From Carnimonas nigrificans ATCC BAA-78 (GTDB lineage Bacteria > Pseudomonadota > Gammaproteobacteria > Pseudomonadales > Halomonadaceae), in assembly GCF_000526695.1 (NCBI RefSeq), contig NZ_JAGO01000018.1:1-64000 (forward strand): a stretch of 64,000 bases of DNA, read 5' to 3'. Shown in pieces: positions 16,202 to 25,265 of this stretch. Position 1 is the first letter of the stretch, and each line of letters opens with the position of its first letter. The notes beneath the pieces are model-generated. The model saw only the letters and a list, made by a program, of their open reading frames with translations, had not been told where the DNA came from and searched no databases. Made by a program: the position numbers and the translations under genes.

Positions 16202-18193
16202 ATGCCATCACATCGTCAGCTAGCCAACGCAATTCGCGCGCTCTCCATGGATGCCGTTCAGAAGGCCAATTCAGGTCACCCCGGTATGCCGATGGGAATG
16301 GCCGACATCGCTGAAGTGCTGTGGAACAACCACCTCAAGCATAACCCCAGCAATCCTCACTGGGCTGATCGCGACCGCTTCATTCTGTCCAACGGTCACG
16401 GCTCCATGCTGCACTATTCGCTGCTGCATCTGGCTGGCTATAACCTGTCTATCGAAGACCTCAAGCAGTTCCGTCAGACCGGCTCGAAAACCCCAGGCCA
16501 TCCTGAATATGGCTACACCGACGGTATCGAAACCACCACTGGCCCGCTTGGACAAGGTCTGGGCAACGCCGTGGGCATGGCGATCGCCGAGCGTACCCTG
16601 GCAGCGCAGTTCAACCGTGACGGCCACGAGATCGTCAATCACCACATCTATACCTTCGCTGGCGACGGCTGCCTGATGGAAGGCGTTAGCCACGAAGTAT
16701 GTTCGCTGGCGGGCACCCTCGGCCTCGGCAACCTGACCGTTTTCTATGATGACAACGGTATCTCGATCGACGGCGAAGTTGCCGGCTGGTTCACCGATGA
16801 CACTGCCGAGCGCTTCAAAGCCTACAACTGGCACGTTATTGGCCCCATTGATGGCCATGATGCAGACGCCATTGATGCTGCCATCGTTGAATCGAAGAAA
16901 GTGACCGACAAACCGACGCTGATCATCTGCAAAACCGTGATCGGCTTTGGCTCACCCAACAAGTCTGGCAAGGAAGAGAGCCACGGCGCAGCACTGGGCG
17001 AAGACGAAGTAGCGCTTTCGCGCAAAGAGCTGGTATGGGAATCTGCAGCGTTCGAAATTCCACAGGAATACTACGACGCATGGGATGCCAAAGAGAAAGG
17101 CGCCAAGCTTGAGAAAGAGTACGACGAAAAATTCGCCGCCTATGCCAAAGCGCATCCTGAGCTGGCGGAAGAGTTCAAGCGTCGTGCCAGCAAAGAGCTG
17201 CCGAAGGACTTTGACGGCACCGCGCTGATCAAGGAATTCCAGGAAAAAGGCGAGAAGGTTGCATCACGCAAGGCGTCGCAAAACGTTCTGAACGAACTCG
17301 GCCCGGTTCTGCCCGAATTCCTCGGCGGTTCTGCTGACCTTGCACCGTCCAACCTCACCTTCTGGAACGGCGCCAAAGCGATCACCAAAGATGACTTCGC
17401 TGGCGGCTACCTGCACTACGGTGTGCGTGAATTCGGAATGGGCGCCATTGCCAACGGTATTGCCGTACATGGCGGCTTCATTCCTTACGACGCGACCTTC
17501 TTGGTATTCGTTGAGTACATGTTCAACGCCGTGCGCATGTCCGCGCTGATGCACACTCAGATGGTGCATGTATTCACTCACGACTCCATCGGTCTTGGCG
17601 AAGATGGCCCGACGCACCAGCCGATCGAGCAGCTCGAAGCCATGCGCGCCATCCCGAACCTCTACACTTGGCGTCCGGCTGACGGCGTTGAAACTGCCGC
17701 AGCGTGGGTCGATGCCCTGCACCGCAAGGATGCGCCCACCGCACTGGCGCTCTCTCGTCAGGGTCTCGCGGTACAGCCGCGTACCGATGAGCAGCTCGCC
17801 AATATCCGTCGGGGTGGTTACGTGCTGCGCGACAGCGAAGGTACTCCGGAGCTGATTCTGATCGCAACCGGCTCAGAAGTGGGTCTGGCGGTCGATGCTG
17901 CCAAGGAACTTGAAGGCAAGGGCCGCAAGGTTCGCGTCGTTTCCATGCCGTCTACCAACGTGTTCGACGACCAGGACTCTGCCTACAAGGAATCGGTACT
18001 GCCGAAAGAAATTCGCGCGCGCGTTGCCGTAGAAGCGGCTTCTGTCAGCGGCTGGTACAAGTACGTTGGCCTCGACGGCAAGGTACTCGGCATGAACAGC
18101 TACGGTGAATCCGGCAAGGCTGAAGAGCTGTTCAAGCACTTCGGCTTCACCGTCGAAAATCTGGTCAAGATTTCCGAAGAGCTGGTCGGTTAA
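16202..18193 (+). CDS. tkt: Transketolase
   Basis: This thiamine-diphosphate enzyme of the pentose phosphate pathway transfers two-carbon ketol units. It is 663 residues, the standard length. The N-terminal domain shows [20 protein letters not shown] and [14 protein letters not shown]. The ThDP/Mg2+ motif [12 protein letters not shown] is followed by the usual NLTVFYDDN. The middle domain has [11 protein letters not shown], and the segment [18 protein letters not shown] carries substrate-binding residues. AGGAG lies 7 nt upstream of the ATG. pgk follows after 124 bp; no epd (erythrose-4-phosphate dehydrogenase) is between them, unlike pseudomonads. Confidence 0.97.
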   Translation: MPSHRQLANAIRALSMDAVQKANSGHPGMPMGMADIAEVLWNNHLKHNPSNPHWADRDRFILSNGHGSMLHYSLLHLAGYNLSIEDLKQFRQTGSKTPGHPEYGYTDGIETTTGPLGQGLGNAVGMAIAERTLAAQFNRDGHEIVNHHIYTFAGDGCLMEGVSHEVCSLAGTLGLGNLTVFYDDNGISIDGEVAGWFTDDTAERFKAYNWHVIGPIDGHDADAIDAAIVESKKVTDKPTLIICKTVIGFGSPNKSGKEESHGAALGEDEVALSRKELVWESAAFEIPQEYYDAWDAKEKGAKLEKEYDEKFAAYAKAHPELAEEFKRRASKELPKDFDGTALIKEFQEKGEKVASRKASQNVLNELGPVLPEFLGGSADLAPSNLTFWNGAKAITKDDFAGGYLHYGVREFGMGAIANGIAVHGGFIPYDATFLVFVEYMFNAVRMSALMHTQMVHVFTHDSIGLGEDGPTHQPIEQLEAMRAIPNLYTWRPADGVETAAAWVDALHRKDAPTALALSRQGLAVQPRTDEQLANIRRGGYVLRDSEGTPELILIATGSEVGLAVDAAKELEGKGRKVRVVSMPSTNVFDDQDSAYKESVLPKEIRARVAVEAASVSGWYKYVGLDGKVLGMNSYGESGKAEELFKHFGFTVENLVKISEELVG

Positions 18194-18317
18194 TTGCGCT
18201 ATTCGCGTGACTGATTGATTTCCGCCCCGCTGGTCACGCACCATCGGGGCGGACGTATTTCTGGGCCTCTATACAGAGAGCCTTGGATAGAAACGAAAGC
18301 ACCTTAGGAGCATGAGT

Positions 18318-19481
18318 ATGACAGTGCGTCAATTGAGCGATATTGATCTCGCCGGAAAACGCGTTCTTGTTCGCGAAGACCTTAATGTGCCGATCAAGGA
18401 TGGCAAGGTCGCGTCGGATGCTCGTATCCGAGCAAGTCTCGACACTATCAAGCACGCGAGTCAGGCGGGCGCCAAAGTGTTGCTGCTAAGCCATCTGGGT
18501 CGCCCGACCGAAGGCGAATTCGAGGAGCAGTACAGTCTTGCTCCCGTGGCCGAGCGTCTTGGCGAACTGCTGGGCCAGCCCGTGCGCCTGGTACAGGATT
18601 ACCTCGATAGCGCGCCGGAAGTCAGCGATGGTGAAGTCGTGCTGCTGGAAAACGTGCGCTTCAACAAGGGCGAAAAGAAAGACGACGAAGCGCTTTCCAA
18701 AGCCTACGCAGAGCTTTGCGACATCTTCGTGATGGACGCCTTTGGTACAGCACACCGTGCGCAGGCGTCCACACACGGCGTAGCACGCTTTGCACCGGTG
18801 GCTGTTGCTGGCCCGCTACTGGCCTCCGAGCTGGCGGCACTTCACAAGGCCCTGGCCGAACCCAAGCGCCCGATGCTCGCCATCGTGGGTGGTTCCAAGG
18901 TATCGACCAAGCTGGAAGTGCTCAATGCGCTGTCGGAGAAATGCGACAAGCTGATTGTGGGAGGCGGCATCGCCAACACCTTCATCGCCGCAGCCGGCTA
19001 TTCCGTCGGCAAATCGCTCTACGAAGCTGATCTGGTCGATTCTGCCAAGGCGCTGATGAGCAAGGTTGACGTTCCTATTCCTGAAGATGTTGTTGTCGCC
19101 AAAGAGTTTTCCGAGAGCGCCGAAGCAACGGTCAAGCCTGTCGATCAGGTCGCAGAGGATGACATGATCCTCGACGTAGGCCCTAAAACAGCCGCAACCT
19201 TCGCCGCGAGCCTCAAGGATGCCGGTACGATCCTGTGGAACGGCCCTGTCGGCGTCTTCGAAATAGACCAGTTTGCCAACGGCACCAAAGCGCTGTCGGA
19301 AGCGATCGCGGCCAGCGCAGGCTTCTCTATCGCAGGCGGCGGCGATACCCTTGCTGCCATCGACAAGTACGGCATTGCCGATCAGGTCTCCTATATCTCT
19401 ACCGGCGGCGGTGCTTTCCTTGAATACGTGGAAGGCAAAACGCTTCCCGCAGTAGCAGCACTCGAAGCGAAGGCCAACTAA
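18318..19481 (+). CDS. pgk: Phosphoglycerate kinase
   Basis: This glycolytic and gluconeogenic kinase interconverts 1,3-bisphosphoglycerate plus ADP with 3-phosphoglycerate plus ATP. The protein is 387 residues. The substrate-binding N-terminal motif [25 protein letters not shown] with the basic patch, and the nucleotide-site segments [12 protein letters not shown] and GGGDTLAA near the C terminus are all present. ATG at 18318 is 7 nt from AGGAG; the upstream ATG at 18312 is only 1 nt from it and so less likely. A strong terminator follows. It is probably co-transcribed with tkt. Confidence 0.97.
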   Translation: MTVRQLSDIDLAGKRVLVREDLNVPIKDGKVASDARIRASLDTIKHASQAGAKVLLLSHLGRPTEGEFEEQYSLAPVAERLGELLGQPVRLVQDYLDSAPEVSDGEVVLLENVRFNKGEKKDDEALSKAYAELCDIFVMDAFGTAHRAQASTHGVARFAPVAVAGPLLASELAALHKALAEPKRPMLAIVGGSKVSTKLEVLNALSEKCDKLIVGGGIANTFIAAAGYSVGKSLYEADLVDSAKALMSKVDVPIPEDVVVAKEFSESAEATVKPVDQVAEDDMILDVGPKTAATFAASLKDAGTILWNGPVGVFEIDQFANGTKALSEAIAASAGFSIAGGGDTLAAIDKYGIADQVSYISTGGGAFLEYVEGKTLPAVAALEAKAN

Positions 19482-19518
19482 GCCGCCGCTCAGCATTGTC
19501 GCTATTGCGCACCAACGA

Positions 19519-19552
19519 ACAGGGGCGTTCCACATGGAACGCCCCTGTTTTT
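19519..19552 (+). terminator. Terminator of pgk
   Basis: A perfect 13-bp stem ACAGGGGCGTTCC/GGAACGCCCCTGT with a 4-nt loop, followed by five T. It may also serve the convergent znuA. Confidence 0.92.
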
Positions 19553-19594
19553 AGCTATCGGTTTACCGTTGCCCGGTATTATCACTACCTTGCC

Positions 19595-20527
19595 TTAATG
19601 GTCGTGACTTCCCTTCATTGCAGCCACCATCTGCTCAGTGTTGTAGCGCATCATCGAGAGATAGTCGGCGGCTGGCCCCTGTTCAGTCGAGAGTGATTCC
19701 ACGTAAAGCTCACCGCTGGGTTTGGCACCTGTGGCAGCCGCAATCTGCTTCACTAGGCGCGGATCGTTCGCGTTTTCAAAGAAGTAGGCGCTAATATGCT
19801 CGCGCTTTATCTGGCTGATTAAGGCTGCCACGTCACGCGCCGAGGCTTCAGATGAAGTGGAAAGCCCCTGCGGGGAGAGGAAGCTTACACCGTAGGCGTG
19901 CCCGTAATAGCCCAAAGCATCGTGGGAAGTCAGCACCTTGCGCTGTGCCTGGGGAACACTCTGGATCTCACTGCGAATATCACTGTCGAGCTGGTCAAGC
20001 TGATGACGATAGCGTGTCGCATTGGCCTTGTAGACTTCAGCACCGGCGGGGTCTTTTTTCTCCAGCGCTTGCTCGATGTTATCGACCCACAGCTTCACGT
20101 TCGCCACGTCATTCCACACATGGGGATCGCTACCGCCGTGACGGTGCTGATGATCGTCATCCTCTTCCGCAGCATCGAGAGGCTTGATGCCTTCCGATAC
20201 GGTAATGGCGTGGGATTTGTAACCCGATGCCGACACCAGTCGATCCAGCCAGCCTTCCAGCCCCAAGCCACTCAGAAATACCAGATCAGCGTTATTCAAG
20301 CGTCCGGCATCCCGTGGGGTCGGCTCGAACTCGTGTGGATCACCGTTGGCCGGCACCAGAGAGCTTACCTTTACGCGGTCGCCCCCCACCTGCTTGACGA
20401 CATCGGCCAATACGGAAAATGATGCTACAGCATTCAGCTGCGCGGCGCTGGCGGAACCAATGCTCGCGGCCAATGCGCCACACATCAGCACCATGGAAAG
20501 AACGGCTTTTCTCATCACGTTGACCAT
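19595..20527 (-). CDS. znuA: Zinc ABC transporter, periplasmic binding protein
   Basis: This 310-residue protein carries a signal peptide (hydrophobic core VLSMVLMCGALAASIG, cleavage after SASA) and belongs to the cluster A-I metal-binding proteins. Metal ligands are visible in NGDPHEFEPTPRD, in GGSDPHVWNDV and in TSHDALGYYG. A His/Asp-rich loop (DDDHQHRHGG) just before DPHVW is the usual mark of Zn specificity, as is the C-terminal HDH. The start at 20527 follows GAGAAG; 20515 is an alternative. It has its own Zur box and lies 33 bp downstream of the permease gene, so it may be expressed from both promoters. Confidence 0.92.
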   Translation of the reverse strand: MVNVMRKAVLSMVLMCGALAASIGSASAAQLNAVASFSVLADVVKQVGGDRVKVSSLVPANGDPHEFEPTPRDAGRLNNADLVFLSGLGLEGWLDRLVSASGYKSHAITVSEGIKPLDAAEEDDDHQHRHGGSDPHVWNDVANVKLWVDNIEQALEKKDPAGAEVYKANATRYRHQLDQLDSDIRSEIQSVPQAQRKVLTSHDALGYYGHAYGVSFLSPQGLSTSSEASARDVAALISQIKREHISAYFFENANDPRLVKQIAAATGAKPSGELYVESLSTEQGPAADYLSMMRYNTEQMVAAMKGSHDH

Positions 20528-20551
20528 CACTTCTCGAAAGCTTGATTTAAA

Positions 20552-20570
20552 AATGTTATGAAATAACATT
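20552..20570. promoter_or_regulatory. Zur box upstream of znuA
   Basis: A perfect palindrome AATGTTAT-GAA-ATAACATT fits the gammaproteobacterial Zur operator (consensus core GTTATANTATAAC). Zinc-loaded Zur would repress znuA. Confidence 0.75.
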
Positions 20571-20608
20571 ATCAAAAAAGAAGCAAGCCCTCGTTCACAA
20601 TAAGCGCG

Positions 20609-21466
20609 TTACCGATGCTGCCGCCCCAATAGCCCGCCGGGGGAAATCACCAATGAAATCAGATAGAAAGCGCCCGCCGACAGCACAATGGCAGGACCGG
20701 AGGCAACGCCTGCATTGAACGACACCACCAGACCAATAAGAGAAGCGGCGCAGCCGACAAGCACAGAGAGCAGCATCATGCTGCCCAGCGCCGAGGTCCA
20801 TAGCCGCGCCACCAGAGCAGGTAGCATCATCATCCCCACAGCCATCAACGTACCAAGCGACTGAAACCCGGCGATCAGATTAAGCACCACCAGCAGCAGA
20901 AAAGCGTGATGCGCCCAACCACCACGCCCCTTCACAGTGCGTAGAAACTCCGGATCAAAGCACTCCATCACCAGCGGCCGGTAGATAACGGCCAACACCA
21001 GCAGCGTGACGGAGCTGATTCCAGCAATCAAATAGAGCGTATTCGCATCAATAGCGAGAATGGTGCCGAACAGCACATGCAGCAAATCAATACTGGAACC
21101 GCGCAGGGAGACAATCATCACCCCGCCGGCCAGCGAAATAAGATAGAAACCGGCGAAGGAGGCATCTTCACGCAAGCGACTACGGCGACTGGTAAAGCCA
21201 GCCATCATCGCCACCAGCAAGCCCGCCACCAGGCCGCCAATGCCCATTGCCCACAGCGACAGTCCCGCGACCAAATAGCCGATGGCCGCCCCCGGCAACA
21301 CCGCATGGCTCAGCGCATCTCCCATCAGGCTCATGCGCCGCAGCAGCAGCAATACGCCCACCGGCCCTGCACTGATGCTGAGCGCGAATCCCGCGATAAG
21401 CGCACGCCGCATAAAACCGAAATCGGTGAAGGGCATCCATAGCGTTTGGTCGAGCCAATCAATCAC
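20609..21466 (-). CDS. znuB: Zinc ABC transporter, permease
   Basis: This 285-residue membrane protein of the ABC-3 permease family has about eight to nine hydrophobic helices. It includes LRRMSLMGDALSHAVLPGAA, the loop that docks on the ATPase and which is diagnostic for ZnuB/MntB-type permeases. The start codon is GTG and overlaps the stop of the ATPase gene (GTGA), so translation is coupled. It works with the ZnuC-like ATPase and ZnuA to import Zn2+ across the inner membrane. Confidence 0.92.
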   Translation of the reverse strand: MIDWLDQTLWMPFTDFGFMRRALIAGFALSISAGPVGVLLLLRRMSLMGDALSHAVLPGAAIGYLVAGLSLWAMGIGGLVAGLLVAMMAGFTSRRSRLREDASFAGFYLISLAGGVMIVSLRGSSIDLLHVLFGTILAIDANTLYLIAGISSVTLLVLAVIYRPLVMECFDPEFLRTVKGRGGWAHHAFLLLVVLNLIAGFQSLGTLMAVGMMMLPALVARLWTSALGSMMLLSVLVGCAASLIGLVVSFNAGVASGPAIVLSAGAFYLISLVISPGGLLGRQHR

Positions 21467-22197
21467 AAGCGACTTCCTTCACTCTGTTCAGCACTACCGC
21501 TCATTCCAAGCGCTTGTTGAAGATGCTCGGTGCTGAGCACCTCTTCGCTGTTGCCCCAGGCGATCTGGCGCCCTGCCAACAGCAGGGTCGCGGGAAAATG
21601 ACGCACCACCTGATTGATATCATGCAGGACGGCGACAATGGTACGGCCTTGTTGGTGCCACTCGCACACCAGCGCCAGCAGATCGCGCGTGGTTGCCGCA
21701 TCCACACCGGCAAAAGGCTCATCGAGCAGCACCATCTCGGCATTCTGAAGCAGCAGACGAGCGAACAGCACCCGCTGAAACTGCCCGGTGGATAACGCCC
21801 CAATCGAGCGCTTGCTGATATCGTCGAAGCCCACCCGAGCCAGTGCCTCGGCTACCTGCCGTCGCCATTCACGCTGCTTCAGCGCACCGAATCCCCCCAC
21901 TCGCTGCCAGGCACCCATCGCTACCACTTCGCCCACACTGACAGGGAAAGAGTGATCAATGGCCGCTTGCTGCGGTAAATAGGCGATATCCAGATCATGG
22001 GGCGTGCGTATTACCCGGCCCTGAGCGCTGGGCAACAAGCCCATCACGCTTTTGAGCAGCGTCGATTTCCCCGCCCCGTTAGCGCCCATAATTGCCGTCA
22101 TGCTGCCCCGCTCGAAGCAGCCATGAATACCGCTGAGCACCGCTCGCCCACCGCGCTTCACGGTAAGATTATCAAGCGTTACCAAGGCTTCACTCAT
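21463..22197 (-). CDS. znuC: Zinc ABC transporter, ATP-binding protein
   Basis: This 244-residue ATPase has a Walker A GANGAGKST, Q-loop (YLPQQAAIDHSFP), Walker B MVLLDEPFAGVD and H-loop (VLHDINQV). The signature reads LSTGQFQ rather than LSGGQ; the Gly to Thr change is seen in some metal transporters of this branch. ATG at 22197 overlaps the stop of a 52-codon ORF (ATGA). A Zur box lies upstream of that ORF. ZnuC-like is the best name; an AztA-type assignment is equally possible. Confidence 0.9.
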   Translation of the reverse strand: MSEALVTLDNLTVKRGGRAVLSGIHGCFERGSMTAIMGANGAGKSTLLKSVMGLLPSAQGRVIRTPHDLDIAYLPQQAAIDHSFPVSVGEVVAMGAWQRVGGFGALKQREWRRQVAEALARVGFDDISKRSIGALSTGQFQRVLFARLLLQNAEMVLLDEPFAGVDAATTRDLLALVCEWHQQGRTIVAVLHDINQVVRHFPATLLLAGRQIAWGNSEEVLSTEHLQQALGMSGSAEQSEGSRL

Positions 22198-22352
22198 GGT
22201 AGCTGCACCGCCCAGTAAACGGCGAGCCACAGCGGCAGGCACAGCACAATGGCTGCCAGGGAGCGCGCAACCACCGAGAGAGTGAGCACCGAAATGGGTC
22301 TGCCACTAGGCGTGGTGCTGCGCTGCTGCGAATGTTGGGAGTCAGAGGTCAT
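22194..22352 (-). CDS. Small membrane ORF coupled to znuC
   Basis: This 52-codon ORF has a polar N terminus (MTSDSQHSQQRSTTPSGRP) followed by one or two hydrophobic segments (VVARSLAAIVLCLPLWLAVYWAVQ). Its stop overlaps the znuC start as ATGA, the pattern of translational coupling. No Shine-Dalgarno precedes its ATG. A TTGACA box and the Zur box lie only 10-30 bp upstream, so the message could be leaderless. I do not recognise the peptide. It may be a real small subunit of the transporter or simply a leader reading frame. Confidence 0.5.
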   Translation of the reverse strand: MTSDSQHSQQRSTTPSGRPISVLTLSVVARSLAAIVLCLPLWLAVYWAVQLP

Positions 22353-22360
22353 AAAAGATA

Positions 22361-22377
22361 ACGTTATACTATATCTG
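22361..22377. promoter_or_regulatory. Zur box upstream of the znuC operon
   Basis: ACGTTATACTATATCTG contains GTTATACTATATC, close to the Zur core GTTATANTATAAC. On the minus strand it directly follows a TTGACA (-35-like). Repression by Zur would block RNA polymerase. Confidence 0.65.
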
Positions 22378-22582
22378 TCAATTATCGTGAGGCGGGGCCG
22401 ATCCATTACCACCACCGCTAATGATGTCACTATCTGGCTGAAAGCCATGCCGCCCACCAACAGGAAGGCGCGCTTCTGGCGTACAGCGCAGGGGTTACCC
22501 CACTATGGTAGCAAGAACCACTGCGCCTCGCCCAAGATGTCAGCGCCAGCGACTGCCTGGCTGTTTTAGTAGCCGCGCATGT

Positions 22583-23947
22583 TCACTTGCTGCTTTTGGA
22601 AGCAGGTATCAGCCGCCATGTAATGCCCAGCAGCACAAGCCAACCGATGCCAGCATAAAGTGCTACACGGGTATCGGCAGCGTAACCGATCAAGACAATC
22701 GCAAGCACCATAAACAGCAGCGCAAAGATCGAACTGGCCGGGTAAAGAAACAGAGGAAATTCCAGCTCCCCGCGCTCCTCGGCACTTAGGCGACGCCGCA
22801 TCGCCATGTGAGCAAACAGAATGGCCATCCAGACCCATAGGGTCGCAAAGGTAGCCAGGGATGCGATCACTTCGAAGACCCGATCGGGGATCAAGTAATT
22901 CAGCAACACTCCCACCAGCAGCGCAAGGGCCATGGCAGCCACCGTGACCCATGGTATTCCCGCTGAGGAGATCGACTGGAAAGAGCGCGGGGCCTGACGC
23001 TGACGGCTGAGGTCATACATCATGCGGCCAGCGCCAAACACGTCACTATTGATCGCCGATAAAGACGCACTAATCACGATCACGTTGAAAGCGATAGCCG
23101 CCCAGCCGATTCCCAAATGCTCAAACATGCCTACAAAGGGGCTGCCATCTGAACCTATCTGCTGCCACGGCTGCACAGACATCAGCACAAACAGGGTGCC
23201 CACGTAGAAGATCAAGATCCTGAACGGCACCGAATTGACCGCCTTGGGCAGCGCCTTGCGCGGATTGTCGGTTTCTCCCGCGGTAATACCGATTACTTCG
23301 ATGCCCCCAAACGAGAACATCGCCAGCGGCAATGCCAGCAGTACGCCTTCCCAGCCGAACGGTAACAGGCCGCCGTGCTCCCACAGGTTGGAAATGCCGG
23401 TTGGCACACCATCGGAGGTGCCCACGCCCCATACAATGACGGCGCAGCCCGCTGCAATCATGGCGATAATGGCCGCTACCTTGAGCGCCGAAAGCCACAT
23501 TTCCAGCTCACCGAATACCCGTACACTGAGCAGGTTTAGCGCCGCAATGAAGAACACGACCGAGAGCACCCACACCCAGCGCGCAACTTCAGGGAACCAG
23601 CTACTCATATAAAAGCCGAAGGCAGTCACGTCGGCGATGGCAACGATCACCATCTCAAAACAGTAGGTCCACCCCGTCACAAAGCCTGCAAAGGGGCCGA
23701 GGTAATCGCTGGCATAACGCCCGAACGACCCTGCCACCGGATGATGCACGGCCATTTCCCCGAGCGCGCGCATCACCACAAACACCGCCGCTCCCGCGAC
23801 CATATAGGCCAGCAACACCGCAGGGCCAGCTAGCTGGATAGCCTCCGAGGAGCCATAAAAAAGCCCGGTACCAATGGCTGAGCCGAGCGCCATGAAGCGA
23901 ATATGGCGCACCTTCAAATGGCGTTTGAGTGATTCGTTTTGCGACAT
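22583..23947 (-). CDS. proY: Amino-acid permease, ProY-like
   Basis: This 454-residue inner-membrane permease belongs to the AAT branch of the APC superfamily, with about twelve helices. The N-terminal [51 protein letters not shown] and [15 protein letters not shown] are very close to the pattern of enterobacterial ProY, a cryptic proline permease, and of PheP/AroP. It likely imports proline or a related neutral amino acid with protons; the substrate is inferred from resemblance only. The start at 23947 ([10 protein letters not shown]) aligns with the family; the upstream in-frame start at 24004 is less likely. Single gene. Confidence 0.85.
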   Translation of the reverse strand: MSQNESLKRHLKVRHIRFMALGSAIGTGLFYGSSEAIQLAGPAVLLAYMVAGAAVFVVMRALGEMAVHHPVAGSFGRYASDYLGPFAGFVTGWTYCFEMVIVAIADVTAFGFYMSSWFPEVARWVWVLSVVFFIAALNLLSVRVFGELEMWLSALKVAAIIAMIAAGCAVIVWGVGTSDGVPTGISNLWEHGGLLPFGWEGVLLALPLAMFSFGGIEVIGITAGETDNPRKALPKAVNSVPFRILIFYVGTLFVLMSVQPWQQIGSDGSPFVGMFEHLGIGWAAIAFNVIVISASLSAINSDVFGAGRMMYDLSRQRQAPRSFQSISSAGIPWVTVAAMALALLVGVLLNYLIPDRVFEVIASLATFATLWVWMAILFAHMAMRRRLSAEERGELEFPLFLYPASSIFALLFMVLAIVLIGYAADTRVALYAGIGWLVLLGITWRLIPASKSSK

Positions 23948-24083
23948 GGGTTTCCACTGCAACAGCGCGACGACAAGGCAAGTGATCACTCGACAAACAC
24001 GCAAGGCGCCCGAGTGACCTCAGAAAAACCTGCGCATACTACCAAACCCTGCCGCAGCTCACCACGATGCCGCGCAAACCCCA

Positions 24084-24572
24084 TCAATCAGCGGGAAGAA
24101 CAACGCGATCTCCTGCCTTGATATGGTGCTGGGAAAAATAACCGCCGGCCATCTCCAGTGCCGCTACATAGGGCGCCTGGGGGCGGAAAATCGGACAGTC
24201 CTGCGCATTGGAAGCCTGACATGGCGGCATCCTAAAGGTATCGGTAATCCTGCCGTCACGATCAATGAAAGCAATATCCAAAGAAATCAGCGTGCGATAC
24301 ATCCAGTAGCCATTCTCGGCAGGCTGCTCGTGACCTGCGTAGCTGAACAACATGCCATGATCATCGGCAAGCTCAGTCCGTTGCATCAACCCTATCTCAC
24401 GCTGTTCAGGCGTCGCGGCAATTTCAGCCGTCACCTTATGCGGGCCATGCGCCGTGATGATCGTCACGGAGTCGGTTGCAGCAGCCTGCGCCGCCCCTGC
24501 GAGCAGCGACCATAGCAGCACGCCTGTTAGCGTGCCTTGAAGCCCCGCTCCGATAATACGTTTCCCCTTCAT
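24084..24572 (-). CDS. Exported DUF192 protein
   Basis: This 162-residue protein has a signal peptide (GTLTGVLLWSLLAGAAQA) followed by one DUF192 domain. The domain marks are AATPEQREIGLMQRTELADD, GMLFSY, a WMYRTLISLDIAFIDRDGRI stretch and a C-terminal GDRV. The family is widespread and of unknown function, periplasmic or secreted. A strong AGGAGAGGG ribosome site fixes the start. A 32-bp element lies 58 bp upstream and recurs 60 bp upstream of the next gene. Confidence 0.88.
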   Translation of the reverse strand: MKGKRIIGAGLQGTLTGVLLWSLLAGAAQAAATDSVTIITAHGPHKVTAEIAATPEQREIGLMQRTELADDHGMLFSYAGHEQPAENGYWMYRTLISLDIAFIDRDGRITDTFRMPPCQASNAQDCPIFRPQAPYVAALEMAGGYFSQHHIKAGDRVVLPAD

Positions 24573-24629
24573 GCCCTCTCCTGCTACCGCCAGCCCTGAC
24601 GACACCGCCAATGGCCGATTGTTGTTTTT

Positions 24630-24661
24630 CCGCCCAACAAGAAACAGCTCCCGATACCCTG
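24630..24661. repeat. Direct repeat element, copy A
   Basis: CCGCCCAACAAGAAA, three variable bases, then CTCCCGATACCCTG. It matches copy B at 25189-25220 with two mismatches. It lies 58 bp upstream of the DUF192 start codon and about 52 bp downstream of the hicB-like stop. Confidence 0.8.
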
Positions 24662-24712
24662 GGGTATTGAGAATAGACGCTTACCCAAGTGCCACCGTTG
24701 CGATTTTGCGTT

Positions 24713-25129
24713 TCAGGCTGCTTCGGTGACCACTAAAAGTCGTTTGCCGAGCGCCAGTAAGGCATTTTCGACCACTTCTATTCGTGATGAATAGAGAATA
24801 GAAGCAAGACGCCCTGCTGATGTTGCCGATACTCCCAGCCGCCGGGCCAGGCTGGCCTTGTTGATCCCCTGCCCCACCATTTCATTCCACAACGCGATCT
24901 TTGCAGCTTCCAGTGTCGGGATATGAATGAGCACCTCGCCAGCTTGAGGCTCTGAGGCAACCGGCATTTTTTGAGATCTATCCTGATAAAACGATAACGC
25001 AGTTATCAAGCCATCGACGGCATTGGCAATGGTTTCTGTGTCACCGTTTCCAGCTGTGTTGAACTCCGGTATATCCCGCGCAGTGGCCCATGTGCCGTTG
25101 TCATGCAACCTGATCGGATATGCGTGCAT
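24713..25129 (-). CDS. HicB-like protein without a visible HicA partner
   Basis: This 138-residue protein has an N-terminal HicB-type fold (YPIRLHDNGTWATARDIPEFN, then TAGNGDTETIANAVDGLITAL) with the degenerate RNase-H-like pattern of HicB antitoxins. The C-terminal helix-turn-helix (GQGINKASLARRLGVSATSA) binds DNA in such proteins. No hicA toxin (about 60 codons) is found on either side: the 136 bp upstream to the nitroreductase and the gap to DUF192 hold no such ORF. It is therefore an orphan antitoxin-like regulator or the remnant of a pair. The start at 25129 follows a weak ribosome site. Confidence 0.8.
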   Translation of the reverse strand: MHAYPIRLHDNGTWATARDIPEFNTAGNGDTETIANAVDGLITALSFYQDRSQKMPVASEPQAGEVLIHIPTLEAAKIALWNEMVGQGINKASLARRLGVSATSAGRLASILYSSRIEVVENALLALGKRLLVVTEAA

Positions 25130-25188
25130 TGAAGACTCTCTCGTATTTATCAAGATGCAGTGAAGGCGCTCGATTAGGCCGCTATTTC

Positions 25189-25220
25189 CCGCCCAACAAG
25201 AAATACCTCCCGATACCCTG
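25189..25220. repeat. Direct repeat element, copy B
   Basis: This is the second copy of the 32-bp element, 60 bp upstream of the hicB-like start codon. Same strand and almost the same distance from its gene as copy A, which suggests a shared operator or leader element. Confidence 0.8.
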
Positions 25221-25265
25221 CGATACCGAGAGGAGGAAACCACTACTACTATTTGCGCGGTTGTC

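Noticed and set aside
24630-25220. The 32-bp direct repeats as attachment sites of a mobile element
   Set aside because: The interval holds only the hicB-like gene, with no integrase or transposase; a shared upstream element fits better, though duplication is not excluded.
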